Part shown: positions 50,001-58,707 of the stretch, piece after piece
Numbering within the stretch: position 1 is the first letter of the stretch
Layout: each line of letters starts with the position of its first letter
Origin: an uncultured Oscillospiraceae bacterium
GTDB taxonomy: Bacteria; Bacillota; Clostridia; Oscillospirales; Oscillospiraceae
NCBI GenBank assembly: GCA_910584835.1
Contig: CAJUEG010000006.1
Location: 4,377-68,376 of the forward strand
Direction: 5' to 3'
Length of the DNA: 64,000 nt
The notes under the pieces: model-generated
Told to the model about the DNA's origin: nothing
Databases searched by the model: none
Seen by the model: only the letters and a program-made list of their open reading frames with translations
Program-made: the position numbers and the translations under genes

Positions 50001-51269
50001 GTGGAGGTTATGGACAAGCTGACAATTCTGGCCGATGCCGCCAAATATGACGCCGCCTGCACCTCCAGCGGAGTGGTCCGGGGCGGGAAGCCGGGGAGCA
50101 TTGGCACCGCCGCCAATTCCGGCTGCTGTCACACCTTTTCAGCCGACGGGCGGTGCGTCTCCCTGCTGAAGGTGCTCTATACCAACCACTGCTGCTATGA
50201 CTGCGCCTACTGCGTCAACCGCCGCTCCAACGACGTGCCCCGGACGGCGTTTACCCCGCGGGAGCTGGCGGAGCTGACCATCCAATTTTACCGGAGAAAC
50301 TATATCGAAGGGCTGTTTTTGTCCTCCGCAGTGCTGAAAAGTCCCGATTACACCACGGAGCGAATGATTGAGACGCTGCGCCTTCTGCGCACAGAATACC
50401 GATTCAACGGCTACATCCACGCCAAGGCCATCCCGGGGGCGGACCCCGGGCTCACCTATGAGCTGGGGCTGCTGGCAGACCGGCTGAGCGTCAACATTGA
50501 GCTGCCTTCGGAGGCATCCCTCCGGCTGCTGGCCCCTGACAAGACCAAGGCCGCCATCCTCAAGCCCATGGCCCAGATCCGTGACGGGGCGGCCCAGTCC
50601 AAGGCGGAGCTGAAGCTCTACCGCCACGCGCCCCGCTTTGCCCCGGCGGGGCAGTCTACCCAGATGATTGTGGGGGCCACCCCCGAGAGCGACTGGCACA
50701 TTTTGTCCCTGACAGAGGGGCTTTACCAAAAGTATAACCTGAAACGAGTGTTTTTTTCCGCTTATATGCCGGTGTCCCAGCATAAGAGCCTGCCCGCCCC
50801 GGCCGGCTTCAAGCCGCCTCTGCTCCGGGAGCACCGGCTGTACCAGGCGGACTGGCTGCTGCGGTTTTACGGCTTTAGCGCCCAGGAGATTTTGGACGAC
50901 AGCCACCCCAACTTTGACGCCGCGCTGGACCCCAAGAGCGATTGGGCGCTGCGCCATCCGGAGTTTTTCCCGGTGGACATAAACCGGGCGGACTACGAGG
51001 CCATCCTGCGGGTGCCCGGCATTGGCGTCCGGGGGGCAAAAAAGATTGTCACCGCCCGGCGGTATGGCCCAATTTCCTTTGAGGGGTTGAAGCGGCTGGG
51101 CGTCGTGATGAAGCGGGCGCAGTATTTTATCACCTGCTCGGGCCGGATGCTGCCTGGCCTGCGGCTCGGCCCGGACAGTGTTTACCGCCGCCTGGCTGGG
51201 TTGGAGCGGGTGGAATTGGGCGGGGAGAGCTGGCAGCAGCTGTCCCTGTTTGACGGGAATGTGAGCTGA
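50001..51269 (+). CDS. Radical SAM protein of the DNA modification/repair family (TIGR03916-like)
   Basis: A 422-residue radical SAM enzyme. The start region (KLTILADAAKYDAACTSSG) and the cluster motif CCYDCAYC (CxxxCxxC) match the putative DNA modification/repair radical SAM family. Near the C-terminus, INRADYEAILRVPGIGVRGAKKIV is a helix-hairpin-helix DNA-binding motif. The GTG at 50001 fits GGAGGG 7 nt upstream; an ATG at 50010 is the alternative. The partner gene of the same system starts at its stop codon. The reaction is not established. Confidence 0.88.
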   Translation: MEVMDKLTILADAAKYDAACTSSGVVRGGKPGSIGTAANSGCCHTFSADGRCVSLLKVLYTNHCCYDCAYCVNRRSNDVPRTAFTPRELAELTIQFYRRNYIEGLFLSSAVLKSPDYTTERMIETLRLLRTEYRFNGYIHAKAIPGADPGLTYELGLLADRLSVNIELPSEASLRLLAPDKTKAAILKPMAQIRDGAAQSKAELKLYRHAPRFAPAGQSTQMIVGATPESDWHILSLTEGLYQKYNLKRVFFSAYMPVSQHKSLPAPAGFKPPLLREHRLYQADWLLRFYGFSAQEILDDSHPNFDAALDPKSDWALRHPEFFPVDINRADYEAILRVPGIGVRGAKKIVTARRYGPISFEGLKRLGVVMKRAQYFITCSGRMLPGLRLGPDSVYRRLAGLERVELGGESWQQLSLFDGNVS

Positions 51270-52069
51270 TGATTGCGTATCGGTATGACGGCACCTTTGC
51301 CGGGTTCCTGACCTGTGTCTGGGACGCGCTGGAGGGCAGAATAGAGCCCGCGGCGTTTCTGCTGCCTGACGACGGAGGGACGTTTTGGGAGACGCGGGAG
51401 CTGGCCGCGGACAGAGGCAGAGCCGGACGGCTCTATGGCGCCCTGGCCAGGCGGGTGTCCTCTTCGTTTCAAAAATTGATTGCCCGAGGATTTTTGACCT
51501 GCCTGCCGGAGAAGGAGCTGGACCTGCTGGCGCTGATCCGCCGGGGGCTTCGAGAGGGTGACCGGGTGCGGCTGGATTTGAGCGACCCGGTGATGGCCAG
51601 GGTAAATCTCGCGCTGACAAAGATGTGGACGGAGTGGGATCATTTGAAGGGCTTCGTCCGCTTTTCCGATTTGGATGGTTTCCTGGTGGGAGAGATCGAG
51701 CCGAAGAACCGTGTGCTGCCCCTGCTGGCCCCCCATTTTGCGGAGCGGTACCCCGGGGAACGGCTGGCGCTCTACGACCGCACCCATCATGAGATTTTTC
51801 TCTCCGACCGGGGGCGGTGGAAGCTCCTGCCCGCGGAGGACTTCCGCATGGGTCCCGCCGAGACGGAGGAAAAAGCCTTCCGGGCCATGTGGCGGAGGTA
51901 TTATCAGACCATTGCCATTGAAGGGCGGATCAATCCCAAATGCCAATCCACCCACCTGCCTAAACGGTACCGCCATGTGATGACGGAGTTTCTCACCGAC
52001 GAAGAGATGGAAAGGGACCTGCCGGGGCAAGCCCCGGCAGGCTCCTTGGGGGATGGAACGAAAGGCTAG
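51269..52069 (+). CDS. TIGR03915/DUF4130-family DNA metabolism protein
   Basis: A 266-residue protein that always accompanies the radical SAM family above. Typical features are the N-terminal YRYDGTFAGFLTCVWDAL and the DUF4130 core (LTKMWTEWDHLKGFVRFSDL, LLAPHFAERYPGERLALYDRTH, FRAMWRRYYQTIAIEGR). Relatives are thought to be linked to uracil-DNA glycosylase-like repair. The ATG overlaps the preceding TGA by one base. Last gene before the integrative element; no terminator is obvious. Confidence 0.88.
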   Translation: MIAYRYDGTFAGFLTCVWDALEGRIEPAAFLLPDDGGTFWETRELAADRGRAGRLYGALARRVSSSFQKLIARGFLTCLPEKELDLLALIRRGLREGDRVRLDLSDPVMARVNLALTKMWTEWDHLKGFVRFSDLDGFLVGEIEPKNRVLPLLAPHFAERYPGERLALYDRTHHEIFLSDRGRWKLLPAEDFRMGPAETEEKAFRAMWRRYYQTIAIEGRINPKCQSTHLPKRYRHVMTEFLTDEEMERDLPGQAPAGSLGDGTKG

Positions 52070-52079
52070 CATTCCGTGT

Positions 52080-52416
52080 CCATCGCCCGGGCATAACGCC
52101 GCAGGGGCTATTCCCCTCCTGGTATCTCAAAGCGGCTCCGGTATAAACCACACGGCCCAAACCAAGCATCGAGGGCCACATGGACTGTCGATCCTCACAG
52201 CCTGCTGACGCGGGTTCTGGTAGAGACCTGCCGGAAAGTTTTCAGGGGATGGGCAGACGGAGAGCGCCCCGCTATGGAAAGCGCTCTGTGAAGGTCAAGC
52301 TGCATCGAATCAATGGGAATGGAAAACTTTTTTATGGTACGGCTTCCAACGTATGGGGCGCAGGCGGCCGGCCGCATATGAAATAAAGCGCTTCCAGAGA
52401 AAACCAGCGGATGAAC
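52080..52416 (+). other. Intergenic stretch without a supported gene
   Basis: Several short open frames exist on both strands, but none has a ribosome site or family resemblance. It probably belongs to the chromosomal side of the integration junction. Confidence 0.5.
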
Positions 52417-52446
52417 TTGAATACCCTTCCAAATCCTGCGGATAAT
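52417..52446 (+). promoter_or_regulatory. Promoter of the SpoVT/AbrB remnant
   Basis: TTGAAT (52417-52422), 18-bp spacer, GATAAT (52441-52446), 60 bp upstream of the truncated start codon. Confidence 0.5.
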
Positions 52447-52506
52447 ACAGTTGGAACGATACAAACAAAGCCGCGGAGAGCCGCGGCAGGAAGCAGGAGG
52501 AAAACC

Positions 52507-52542
52507 ATGAAAGCAACCGGGATCGTGCGCCGCATCGACTAA
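52507..52542 (+). pseudogene. 5' remnant of a SpoVT/AbrB-family gene
   Basis: AGGAGG, 6 nt, then an ATG frame reading MKATGIVRRID and a stop. This is exactly the N-terminus of SpoVT/AbrB sporulation regulators, which continue DLGRVVIPKEIRR. Here the frame is cut after 11 codons, and ICE-type genes follow. The best reading is that the integrative element inserted here and the rest of the gene lies at its other end, outside the window. Confidence 0.7.
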
Positions 52543-52559
52543 TGCGGTATAATGGGACA

Positions 52560-52646
52560 AAGTCGGGAACCGTTGATATGACTGGATTTCTTGCTGATTT
52601 TGTCCAAACTTCAAAAAGAAAAACCGGCCTTGAGCCAGTCCCGACT
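52560..52646 (+). other. Long-range inverted repeat near the element end
   Basis: AGTCGGGA (52560-52567) and TCCCGACT (52639-52646), extended by CTGG/CCAG inside, enclose about 70 nt. It could be a recombinase site or a leader RNA fold. Confidence 0.35.
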
Positions 52647-52690
52647 ACATAAAAACCTCATTGTCAGGAGGTGGAAACCGTTGGGGCAGG

Positions 52691-52740
52691 AAGGCACTCA
52701 CTGCACCTGAAGGGAGATGCGGTGGGTGCCTTTGCTTTTA
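52691..52740 (+). promoter_or_regulatory. Attenuator-like hairpin before parA
   Basis: AAGGCACTCAC pairs with GTGGGTGCCTT and is followed by TTGCTTTT. Immediately upstream, a short frame with a good AGGAGG site (TTG at 52681, nine codons) ends inside the hairpin, so translation could influence its folding. Confidence 0.45.
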
Positions 52741-52768
52741 CGCAACTGAAACGGAGGGTTTTATAAAA

Positions 52769-53593
52769 ATGAGTGTTATCATTTCGCTGACCAATCAAAA
52801 AGGGGGCGTGGGAAAGACCTCCAGCGCACTGAACCTGGGAGCTGCTCTCAACATTTCCGGCATGAAGGTGTTAGTTATCGACAACGATCCCCAGGGCAAC
52901 CTGACCGCCGCCCTGGGCTACACCCCGGCAGAACAATCCCGTACCCTGGCAAATCTTCTGCTGGCCGCCATCGACTATCCGGAGGATTTGGAACTGCACC
53001 TTGGCCGCACCATCATACATACGAGCAGCGGCCTCGATCTGCTTCCGGCCAACCGCCGGCTGGCTGACGCCGCCGCACGGCTCCAGGTGATGCAGCTATC
53101 TCAGTACAATGCTGTGGGCGAGATGGATCGGGCCTGTGAGAAGGTCATGGCTGCGCTGCTGGAACCACTGAAATCGCAGTACGATTATATCATCATCGAC
53201 TGCGGATTGAAACACGAGCTTTTGACCGTCAACGCGCTGGCAACTTCGGACTACTGCATCATTCCGGTCCAATCTCACTTTCTGGCCAGCGAAGGCATCC
53301 CGGACATACTGGAATTGGTCAAATCGGTGCAGACAAAATTCAATCCGTCGCTCAAAATCGCGGGCATTCTGCTCACCATGTACCAGTCCAGACCCCAGCT
53401 GTGCCAGAGCGTGAAAGCCAGCGTTTTCGAGGTCTATGGCGAGGACTTCCACGTATTTCAGCGCCCCATCGAGTATTCCATCAAAGTTGCGGAGTGCCCG
53501 GCGGCAGGGCAAAGCATCTTTGAATATGCCCCCAAAAACGCCGCCGCCGAATCCTACCGCAGTCTGGCGGAGGAGGTGCTGGCCCTTGGCTAA
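52769..53593 (+). CDS. parA: ParA/Soj-family partition ATPase
   Basis: A 274-residue ATPase: deviant Walker A NQKGGVGKTS at the N-terminus, NDPQGNLTAALG and IIIDCGLKHELLTVNAL for Walker B, as in ParA/Soj. It should move or stabilise the element together with the ParB-like protein downstream. ACGGAGGG lies about 10 nt before ATG 52769. The Walker B text has Cys-Gly where PP or SP is usual (DCGLKHE). Confidence 0.93.
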   Translation: MSVIISLTNQKGGVGKTSSALNLGAALNISGMKVLVIDNDPQGNLTAALGYTPAEQSRTLANLLLAAIDYPEDLELHLGRTIIHTSSGLDLLPANRRLADAAARLQVMQLSQYNAVGEMDRACEKVMAALLEPLKSQYDYIIIDCGLKHELLTVNALATSDYCIIPVQSHFLASEGIPDILELVKSVQTKFNPSLKIAGILLTMYQSRPQLCQSVKASVFEVYGEDFHVFQRPIEYSIKVAECPAAGQSIFEYAPKNAAAESYRSLAEEVLALG

Positions 53594-54572
53594 AAAGGCG
53601 ATGGACGACCTGCTGAAACGCCGGATGTCCGCTACCCAGCAGGCATCCGAGCTTCAGGCCACGGACGAAGCCTACACAAAGCTGTTTCAGAAGGCGCCGC
53701 CTGCGGTGAACGCCCAAATTTGTAATTTGCCGCTGGACAAGCTTACACCATTCTTCACCGCAGATATTGGCTTTCGTCCCTACACCCCGTCACAGCTTCA
53801 GGCCCTTGCAGGGCAGCTTGCCGAGGATGGGCTGATGGTTCGCATTATCGTGCGGCCCGTCCCTGGGGAGGAACGCTATGAGATTTTGGCAGGGCATAAC
53901 CGTACTGCCGCCGCCCGGCTGGCCGGATGGCCAGAGATCCCTGCCGAGGTCGTAGAGGCTGACGATGCCCGGGCAGTCGTCATTGCCACCTCCACCAACC
54001 TGATCCACCGTCAGAATCTGTCTATTATTGTGCGGGGCAAGGCATATAAGGCGCTGCTGGATGCCAAGAACAGAAATGGGCAGAGAAATGCCGCTGAGGA
54101 GACCTTTGGCGATTCTCGCCAAAGGTACAATGCCCGCGCACTGGTTGCCGAATTCTTCGGTGTCACGGAGTACGAGATCCGCAAGGCGGTCAAGTTGACC
54201 TATCTCATCCCGGAGCTGGCCGACATCCTGGAGACGGCCCCGAAACGGCTGAACCTGGCCTGCGCCGATATGATAGCGGACTATGACCCGGAATCCCAGC
54301 AGGCGTTCATTGAGATGTGCCGCAATGAGAGTTATCCGCTCAACAAGGCCGCTATGAAGTATATCGCTTCCAAGTGTCCGCCCCCTTCCGCCAAGCACCA
54401 GGATATGTACGAGGCATGGAGGGAGGCTCGGGCGCGGGCCGAAAAGCGCCTGGCCGCCCCGCCCAAGAAGATATCCTTTGACCGCAAGCAGTTTGCCCCC
54501 TATCTGGACGGGCGCAGTGACAAGGAGATCGAGGCCCTGTTTCTGGAGTTCTTGCGGGAGCGGGTGAGATAA
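53586..54572 (+). CDS. ParB/Spo0J-like partition protein
   Basis: A 328-residue protein. The ParB nucleotide-binding motif is seen as ILAGHNRTAAARLAGWPEIPAEVV, followed by a HTH region (ALVAEFFGVTEYEIRKAVKLTYLIPEL). The TTG at 53586 is favoured because GGAGGAGG lies 9 nt upstream and the frame overlaps the parA stop; ATG 53601 is the alternative. It is the partner of ParA. Confidence 0.87.
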   Translation: MAKKAMDDLLKRRMSATQQASELQATDEAYTKLFQKAPPAVNAQICNLPLDKLTPFFTADIGFRPYTPSQLQALAGQLAEDGLMVRIIVRPVPGEERYEILAGHNRTAAARLAGWPEIPAEVVEADDARAVVIATSTNLIHRQNLSIIVRGKAYKALLDAKNRNGQRNAAEETFGDSRQRYNARALVAEFFGVTEYEIRKAVKLTYLIPELADILETAPKRLNLACADMIADYDPESQQAFIEMCRNESYPLNKAAMKYIASKCPPPSAKHQDMYEAWREARARAEKRLAAPPKKISFDRKQFAPYLDGRSDKEIEALFLEFLRERVR

Positions 54573-54609
54573 TGTATAATATCAAAAACAAGTGCTCGGG
54601 GGTATTGCT

Positions 54610-55506
54610 ATGAGCGAACAGGACAAGATTCAATTATTTGAGGATCAGCCAATCCGAACAGCGTGGGATGCAGAACAGGAAGAATGGTTCTTTTCCGTAG
54701 TAGATGTGGTGGGCGTATTAACAGACCAGCCGACGCAACGCAATGCCAGTACCTATTGGGCTGTACTGAAAAAGCGGCTAAAGGATGAAGGTGCAGATCA
54801 GTTGCTTACAAATTGTAAGCAACTGAAATTAAAATCTCCGAAAGACGGCAAACGCTATTCTACTGATGTAGCAACCACAGAGCAGCTTCTGCGCATCATC
54901 CAGTCTATTCCATCTCCCAAGGCAGAGCCTTTTAAGCTGTGGCTGGCCCAGGTGGGCCGGGAGCGTATTGAGGAGACCATTGACCCGGAGCAGGCCATTG
55001 ACCGGGCGCTGGAAACTTACTTAAAAAAGGGCTACTCCTCCGATTGGGTGCATCAGCGCATCTTGGCCATTCGCGTCCGCAACGAGCTCACCGCCGAATG
55101 GCAGGCCCGGGGCGTGGAAAAAGGGCGGGAATACGCCATCCTCACCGATGAGATTACCCGGGCCTGGTCTGGCATGACAACCGGCCAATATAAGCGGCTG
55201 AAGGGCTTAAAGAAGGAAAACCTGCGGGACAATATGAGCACCACTGAACTCATTCTTAATATGCTGGCGGAAAACTCTACCAAGGAGATTTCCCAGAGGG
55301 AGCAGCCGGAGGGTTTTGAAGAAAACCGTGAAGTGGCACAGCGGGGCGGTGGGGTCGCCCACATTGCCCGTCAGGCGTTAGAGAGTGAAACGGGAGCGTC
55401 GGTGGTCACGGCTCAGAATGCCATGCAGCTTAATACCGTGGTCACAAACATGATTGAGCTGGTGGCCGAATCTCAGCCGGATGATCCGAAGGAATCAGAC
55501 AACTAA
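54610..55506 (+). CDS. Bro-N (antirepressor-like) domain protein
   Basis: A 298-residue protein. Residues about 10-110 resemble the Bro-N domain of phage antirepressors (IRTAWDAEQEEWFFSVVDVVGVLT, YSTDVATTEQLLRIIQSIPSPKAEPFKLWLAQVGRERIEE). The remainder has no recognised motif. A TATAAT at 54575-54580 suggests its own promoter. Probably a regulator of the element. It ends at a hairpin terminator. Confidence 0.78.
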   Translation: MSEQDKIQLFEDQPIRTAWDAEQEEWFFSVVDVVGVLTDQPTQRNASTYWAVLKKRLKDEGADQLLTNCKQLKLKSPKDGKRYSTDVATTEQLLRIIQSIPSPKAEPFKLWLAQVGRERIEETIDPEQAIDRALETYLKKGYSSDWVHQRILAIRVRNELTAEWQARGVEKGREYAILTDEITRAWSGMTTGQYKRLKGLKKENLRDNMSTTELILNMLAENSTKEISQREQPEGFEENREVAQRGGGVAHIARQALESETGASVVTAQNAMQLNTVVTNMIELVAESQPDDPKESDN

Positions 55507-55530
55507 CAATCAAAAAATACTGAAGGGAAA

Positions 55531-55565
55531 AAGCTTGACGCCGCGAGGCGTCAGGCTTTTCTTTT
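55531..55565 (+). terminator. Terminator after the Bro-N gene
   Basis: AAGC.TGACGCC with GGCGTCA.GGCTT around loop GCGA, followed by TTCTTTT, 17 bp before the next ribosome site. Confidence 0.8.
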
Positions 55566-55582
55566 GCCCTGGAGGTGGACCT

Positions 55583-56464
55583 ATGCGTATTTCCATTAGC
55601 GAAATCAAGGTAAACCCCGAACGGAGGAATGCCGCGCCGGCCGATGTCCGGGAACTGGCGGACAGCATTGCCGAGATCGGTCTGCTCAACCCCGTCACAG
55701 TCAGTCAAAGCTGCACCCTCATCGCCGGGCTCCACCGGCTGGAGGCCGCCAAGCTGCTGGGCTGGACGGAGATCGAGTGCGTTGTCAGCGGCTTGGAGGG
55801 CCTGCGGGCTGAGCTGGCGGAGATCGACGAGAATTTTGTGCGCAGCGACCTGACGCCTCTTGAGTTTGGGGAGTTGCTTCTGCGCCGGAAGGAGATCTAC
55901 GAAGCCCTGCATCCTGAGAGCGTCCAAACCAACCAGGGCGGGCCCTTTCGCGGCAATCAGCACCAGGAGGTCAGCGACAAAATGACGCAGACCACAAAAT
56001 CCTTTGCCCAGGACACCGCCGAGAAACTGGGCGTCGGACGCCGCACAGTGGAACGCCAGGTGCAGATCGCCAAAAACCTGACCCCCGAGACAAAGGACAT
56101 CCTCCGGGGAGCGGATATGCCGGTCACCCGGAAGCAGGCCCTGGCCCTCTCCCGGCTGTCGCCGAGCCCCCAGGCAGAGGCCGCCGCCCTGCTGGCCGCC
56201 GGGGAGATCCAGTCGGTAGAGGAGTACGCGCCCCCTGTTCGGGCTGGGCCTGTCCCACAACCCGGCCCTGCCTTGACCCCGGATACCTTGGCCGCTGAAG
56301 CGTCACAGTTCGCACAGGTGCTCCAGCGGACAGTCCAGCGGTGCCGCCCGGAAGCATTTGCCCAGTTGACGCCGCCCCAGCTCAACATCCTCCGGCGGCA
56401 GATGGGCAGCGCCCGCGAGGCCGTAGAAAAATTTGAAAAGTTATTGGAGATGAATGCGAAATGA
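55583..56464 (+). CDS. ParB-like nuclease/HTH domain protein
   Basis: A 293-residue protein. ISISEIKVNPERRNAAPADVRELADSIAEIGLLNPVTV and IAGLHRLEAAKLLGWTEIECVV (shown across the motif) form the ParB N-terminal domain; FAQDTAEKLGVGRRTVERQVQIAKNL is a HTH. It is distinct from the ParB at 53.6 kb, lacks a ParA partner and may be a regulator. GGAGGTGG precedes ATG 55583. The stop overlaps the next start (ATGA). Confidence 0.87.
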   Translation: MRISISEIKVNPERRNAAPADVRELADSIAEIGLLNPVTVSQSCTLIAGLHRLEAAKLLGWTEIECVVSGLEGLRAELAEIDENFVRSDLTPLEFGELLLRRKEIYEALHPESVQTNQGGPFRGNQHQEVSDKMTQTTKSFAQDTAEKLGVGRRTVERQVQIAKNLTPETKDILRGADMPVTRKQALALSRLSPSPQAEAAALLAAGEIQSVEEYAPPVRAGPVPQPGPALTPDTLAAEASQFAQVLQRTVQRCRPEAFAQLTPPQLNILRRQMGSAREAVEKFEKLLEMNAK

Positions 56465-56853
56465 GAACTGACCGAACTTCCCGCAGCCCCTTTGACAGCT
56501 CGGCGCTGGATCGCCTGCGCCGGATGGGGCTGGCCACAGCGGACGGCTCGGTGGAGCGGGACGCCATGGCGGTGTTTTGCTGCATCTTCGCCGGCCAGTT
56601 CTATGACGACCTGTGTGACTACCACCAGGACGATGCCCAGGCGGTCAGAGCCGCTGTCGTCCCCCTGGTGGATGGCGCGGACACCGGCGATCCCCAGGGG
56701 AAGTTTCTGATGATCTGCCTGCAATATGACAGCATCTACCGCACCCTGCCCGACCCGGTTTGGTGGCTCAGCGGCAGTCCGGCCTTTGCCGAGGCGTTCG
56801 CGGACGGCTTTCTGGCCCACTTGAAACGGCTGAATGAAGCGATAGGAAGTTGA
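56461..56853 (+). CDS. Hypothetical ICE protein (130 aa)
   Basis: An acidic 130-residue protein with two Cys (VFCCIFAGQFYDDLCDY) and a C-terminal amphipathic part (FAEAFADGFLAHLKRLNEAIG). No family recognised. Translational coupling with both neighbours (ATGA overlaps) places it in the element's operon. Confidence 0.7.
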   Translation: MRTDRTSRSPFDSSALDRLRRMGLATADGSVERDAMAVFCCIFAGQFYDDLCDYHQDDAQAVRAAVVPLVDGADTGDPQGKFLMICLQYDSIYRTLPDPVWWLSGSPAFAEAFADGFLAHLKRLNEAIGS

Positions 56854-56858
56854 ACCCG

Positions 56859-57293
56859 ATGGCACAGAACAACGCGATTTACCTTGTCCCGGTTTCGCTG
56901 CAAGAGGCCAACGACTATTTGGCAAAGCACATCCGTCAGTACCGTCCCATGCACGGCTGTAAGTTTTCCGTGGGATGCGCCCTGGACGGGAAGCTGGTGG
57001 GCGCGGCCATCGTGGGCCGCTGCCGGGACGATAGCCAGGCCCTGCAAATTGACCGCATTTACACCACTGGGGGCCGGACCGCCTATGGGATGCTCTACGG
57101 CGCGGCGGCCCGGGCGGCCCAGGCCCTGGGCTACTGGCGGATCATCGCCTTCCTGCCGGCAGACAGGCCGGATTCCGCCCTGCGTGCGGCGGGATGGACA
57201 CGCGCCGACCCTGTGGATACCGGCAGGAAGCGGGCATCGAAAATCCTACGCTATGAACGGCTGCTGATGACGCGCCGCCGGTGGAGGAGGTGA
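56859..57293 (+). CDS. XF1762-like / GNAT-type protein
   Basis: A 144-residue protein resembling the XF1762 family of mobile elements: YLVPVSLQEANDYLAKHIRQY, CKFSVGCALDGKLVGAAIVGR and MLYGAAARAAQALGYWRIIAF, an acetyltransferase-like layout. The acceptor is unknown. AGGAAG lies 8 nt before ATG 56859; a TTG at 56850 overlapping the previous stop is possible. Confidence 0.75.
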   Translation: MAQNNAIYLVPVSLQEANDYLAKHIRQYRPMHGCKFSVGCALDGKLVGAAIVGRCRDDSQALQIDRIYTTGGRTAYGMLYGAAARAAQALGYWRIIAFLPADRPDSALRAAGWTRADPVDTGRKRASKILRYERLLMTRRRWRR

Positions 57294-57297
57294 GATC

Positions 57298-57690
57298 ATG
57301 AAGGGTATCAAAGTCTACACGCCCCCGGAGCGGGCCGCGCCCGTGGCCCAGTTCATCGACGGCCTGGAGCCCCGGCTGCGGGAAAAGCTGATCCGTCAGC
57401 TCATCGTCCTGCCCAACACTCCGCGAACCAGCCTCCGGGAGCCCCACTACAAGCACTTCACCTTGGAGCGGTACCGGGAACTCTACGAGCTGCGCGAGCG
57501 GGGCCGCGTGCTGGTGCGGGTCATCTTCACCATCCGGCCCAACGGGGAGGTCATCCTGCTCCACGCTTTTGTGAAGCGGCAGAGCCGGGACACCATGCAG
57601 GCCCTGGAGCAGTCCCTCAACGTCCTGGCCCGAATCCGGGAGCGGCCGGAGCTGGCAATGGAGTACATCGTGAAGGAGGAAAAGCCGTGA
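57298..57690 (+). CDS. RelE/HigB-like toxin (DUF891-type)
   Basis: A 130-residue basic protein with the phage-derived Gp49/HigB pattern: VAQFIDGLEPRLREKLIRQLIVL, LYELRERGRVLVRVIFTIRPNGEVILLHAFVKRQSRD (given across its strands). Family toxins cut mRNA on the ribosome. No antitoxin HTH gene is next to it: the neighbours are the XF1762-like gene and an exported protein, so it may be orphaned or act otherwise. Confidence 0.72.
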   Translation: MKGIKVYTPPERAAPVAQFIDGLEPRLREKLIRQLIVLPNTPRTSLREPHYKHFTLERYRELYELRERGRVLVRVIFTIRPNGEVILLHAFVKRQSRDTMQALEQSLNVLARIRERPELAMEYIVKEEKP

Positions 57691-57777
57691 ACCGACATAC
57701 GCCCATTCGCGGGCCCCCTGTGGGGGTGTGCCCGGATATCCCAGCGCCCAATTTGATGAAAGGAGCATTTGAACCCA

Positions 57778-58707
57778 ATGAAAAAGATTTGCCTTTGCCT
57801 GCTGCTGACGGCGGCGCTGACCATGAGCGCCAGCGCCCTGGAGGTGCCCACCAACACGGTGGTGCAGAACCTCAACGGCAGCCAGCAGGTGGTTAAGACC
57901 TATACCGTTTCCCCCGAGGTGGACGCCCAGACGCTGATCGAGGAGCCCTTCCAGCTGGAGGGCTTTCTCTATACCTATGCGGACATCGTGAAGGAAGAAA
58001 ACCGGGTGTCCGAGCGGCAGACCCACACCGAGACGGTGACGGTGGAGACGGCCAAGAAGAACCTGGACGTGATCCTGAAGGAGCTGGCTCCCACCATGGA
58101 GTATGACGATGGCGCCTGGGCGGGCACCCTGGCCCTGGATCACACCAGCATCCAGACCCAGGCGGCGGGCTACACCACCGGCAGCAGCACGGTGACTGCC
58201 ACCAAGACCATCGGCCCGCTGGATCGCAATGATATGTCCTATGTCCCTGCCACCACGACAAAGAACGGAGTGACGCTGAACCTGTCCAACGTGGAGTGGC
58301 AGGTCATCGGCGCCGATGTGGTGGGGGATGTGATGGCCCCCTGCTCCTACCAGGCGGTGGCCACCTACAGCGGCAAGAGCTACTACAAAGCCGCCACCGG
58401 GTACGTCACCACCGCCAACTATGTGGGTGAGGTCACCCACGAGGGGGTGGAGAGCGTCACCTATCAGGTGACCTACCTGGGCAAGGAGTACGAGCCGGAA
58501 CCCAGCCCTGCCTCCGAGGAGGGGCAGCCTAACCTGCTCCAGCGGGTGGTGTCCTCCCCCAATTTCCTGCGCAATGTGCTGGGCGGCGCGGGCGTCATCA
58601 CGGCGGTGGTGCTGACGGTGCTGCTGATCCTGTCCCGCCGGGAGGTCAAGTCGCTGCGCTCCGAGGACGGGGAAACTGACGACGAACAGGAGGAAAGCGG
58701 AACATGA
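57778..58707 (+). CDS. Exported, membrane-anchored ICE protein
   Basis: A 309-residue protein with an N-terminal signal peptide (KKICLCLLLTAALTMSASA) and a C-terminal membrane helix (AGVITAVVLTVLLIL) followed by a charged tail. The outer part of about 230 residues has no named motif. It probably sits on the cell surface next to the sortase. The ATG at 57778 is used; AGGAG lies 12 nt upstream, and a TTG at 57769 is an alternative. The stop overlaps the sortase start. Confidence 0.72.
   Translation: MKKICLCLLLTAALTMSASALEVPTNTVVQNLNGSQQVVKTYTVSPEVDAQTLIEEPFQLEGFLYTYADIVKEENRVSERQTHTETVTVETAKKNLDVILKELAPTMEYDDGAWAGTLALDHTSIQTQAAGYTTGSSTVTATKTIGPLDRNDMSYVPATTTKNGVTLNLSNVEWQVIGADVVGDVMAPCSYQAVATYSGKSYYKAATGYVTTANYVGEVTHEGVESVTYQVTYLGKEYEPEPSPASEEGQPNLLQRVVSSPNFLRNVLGGAGVITAVVLTVLLILSRREVKSLRSEDGETDDEQEESGT

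Noticed and set aside
52180..52386. 68-codon open frame before the integrative element
   Set aside because: No ribosome site, no promoter and no recognisable sequence.
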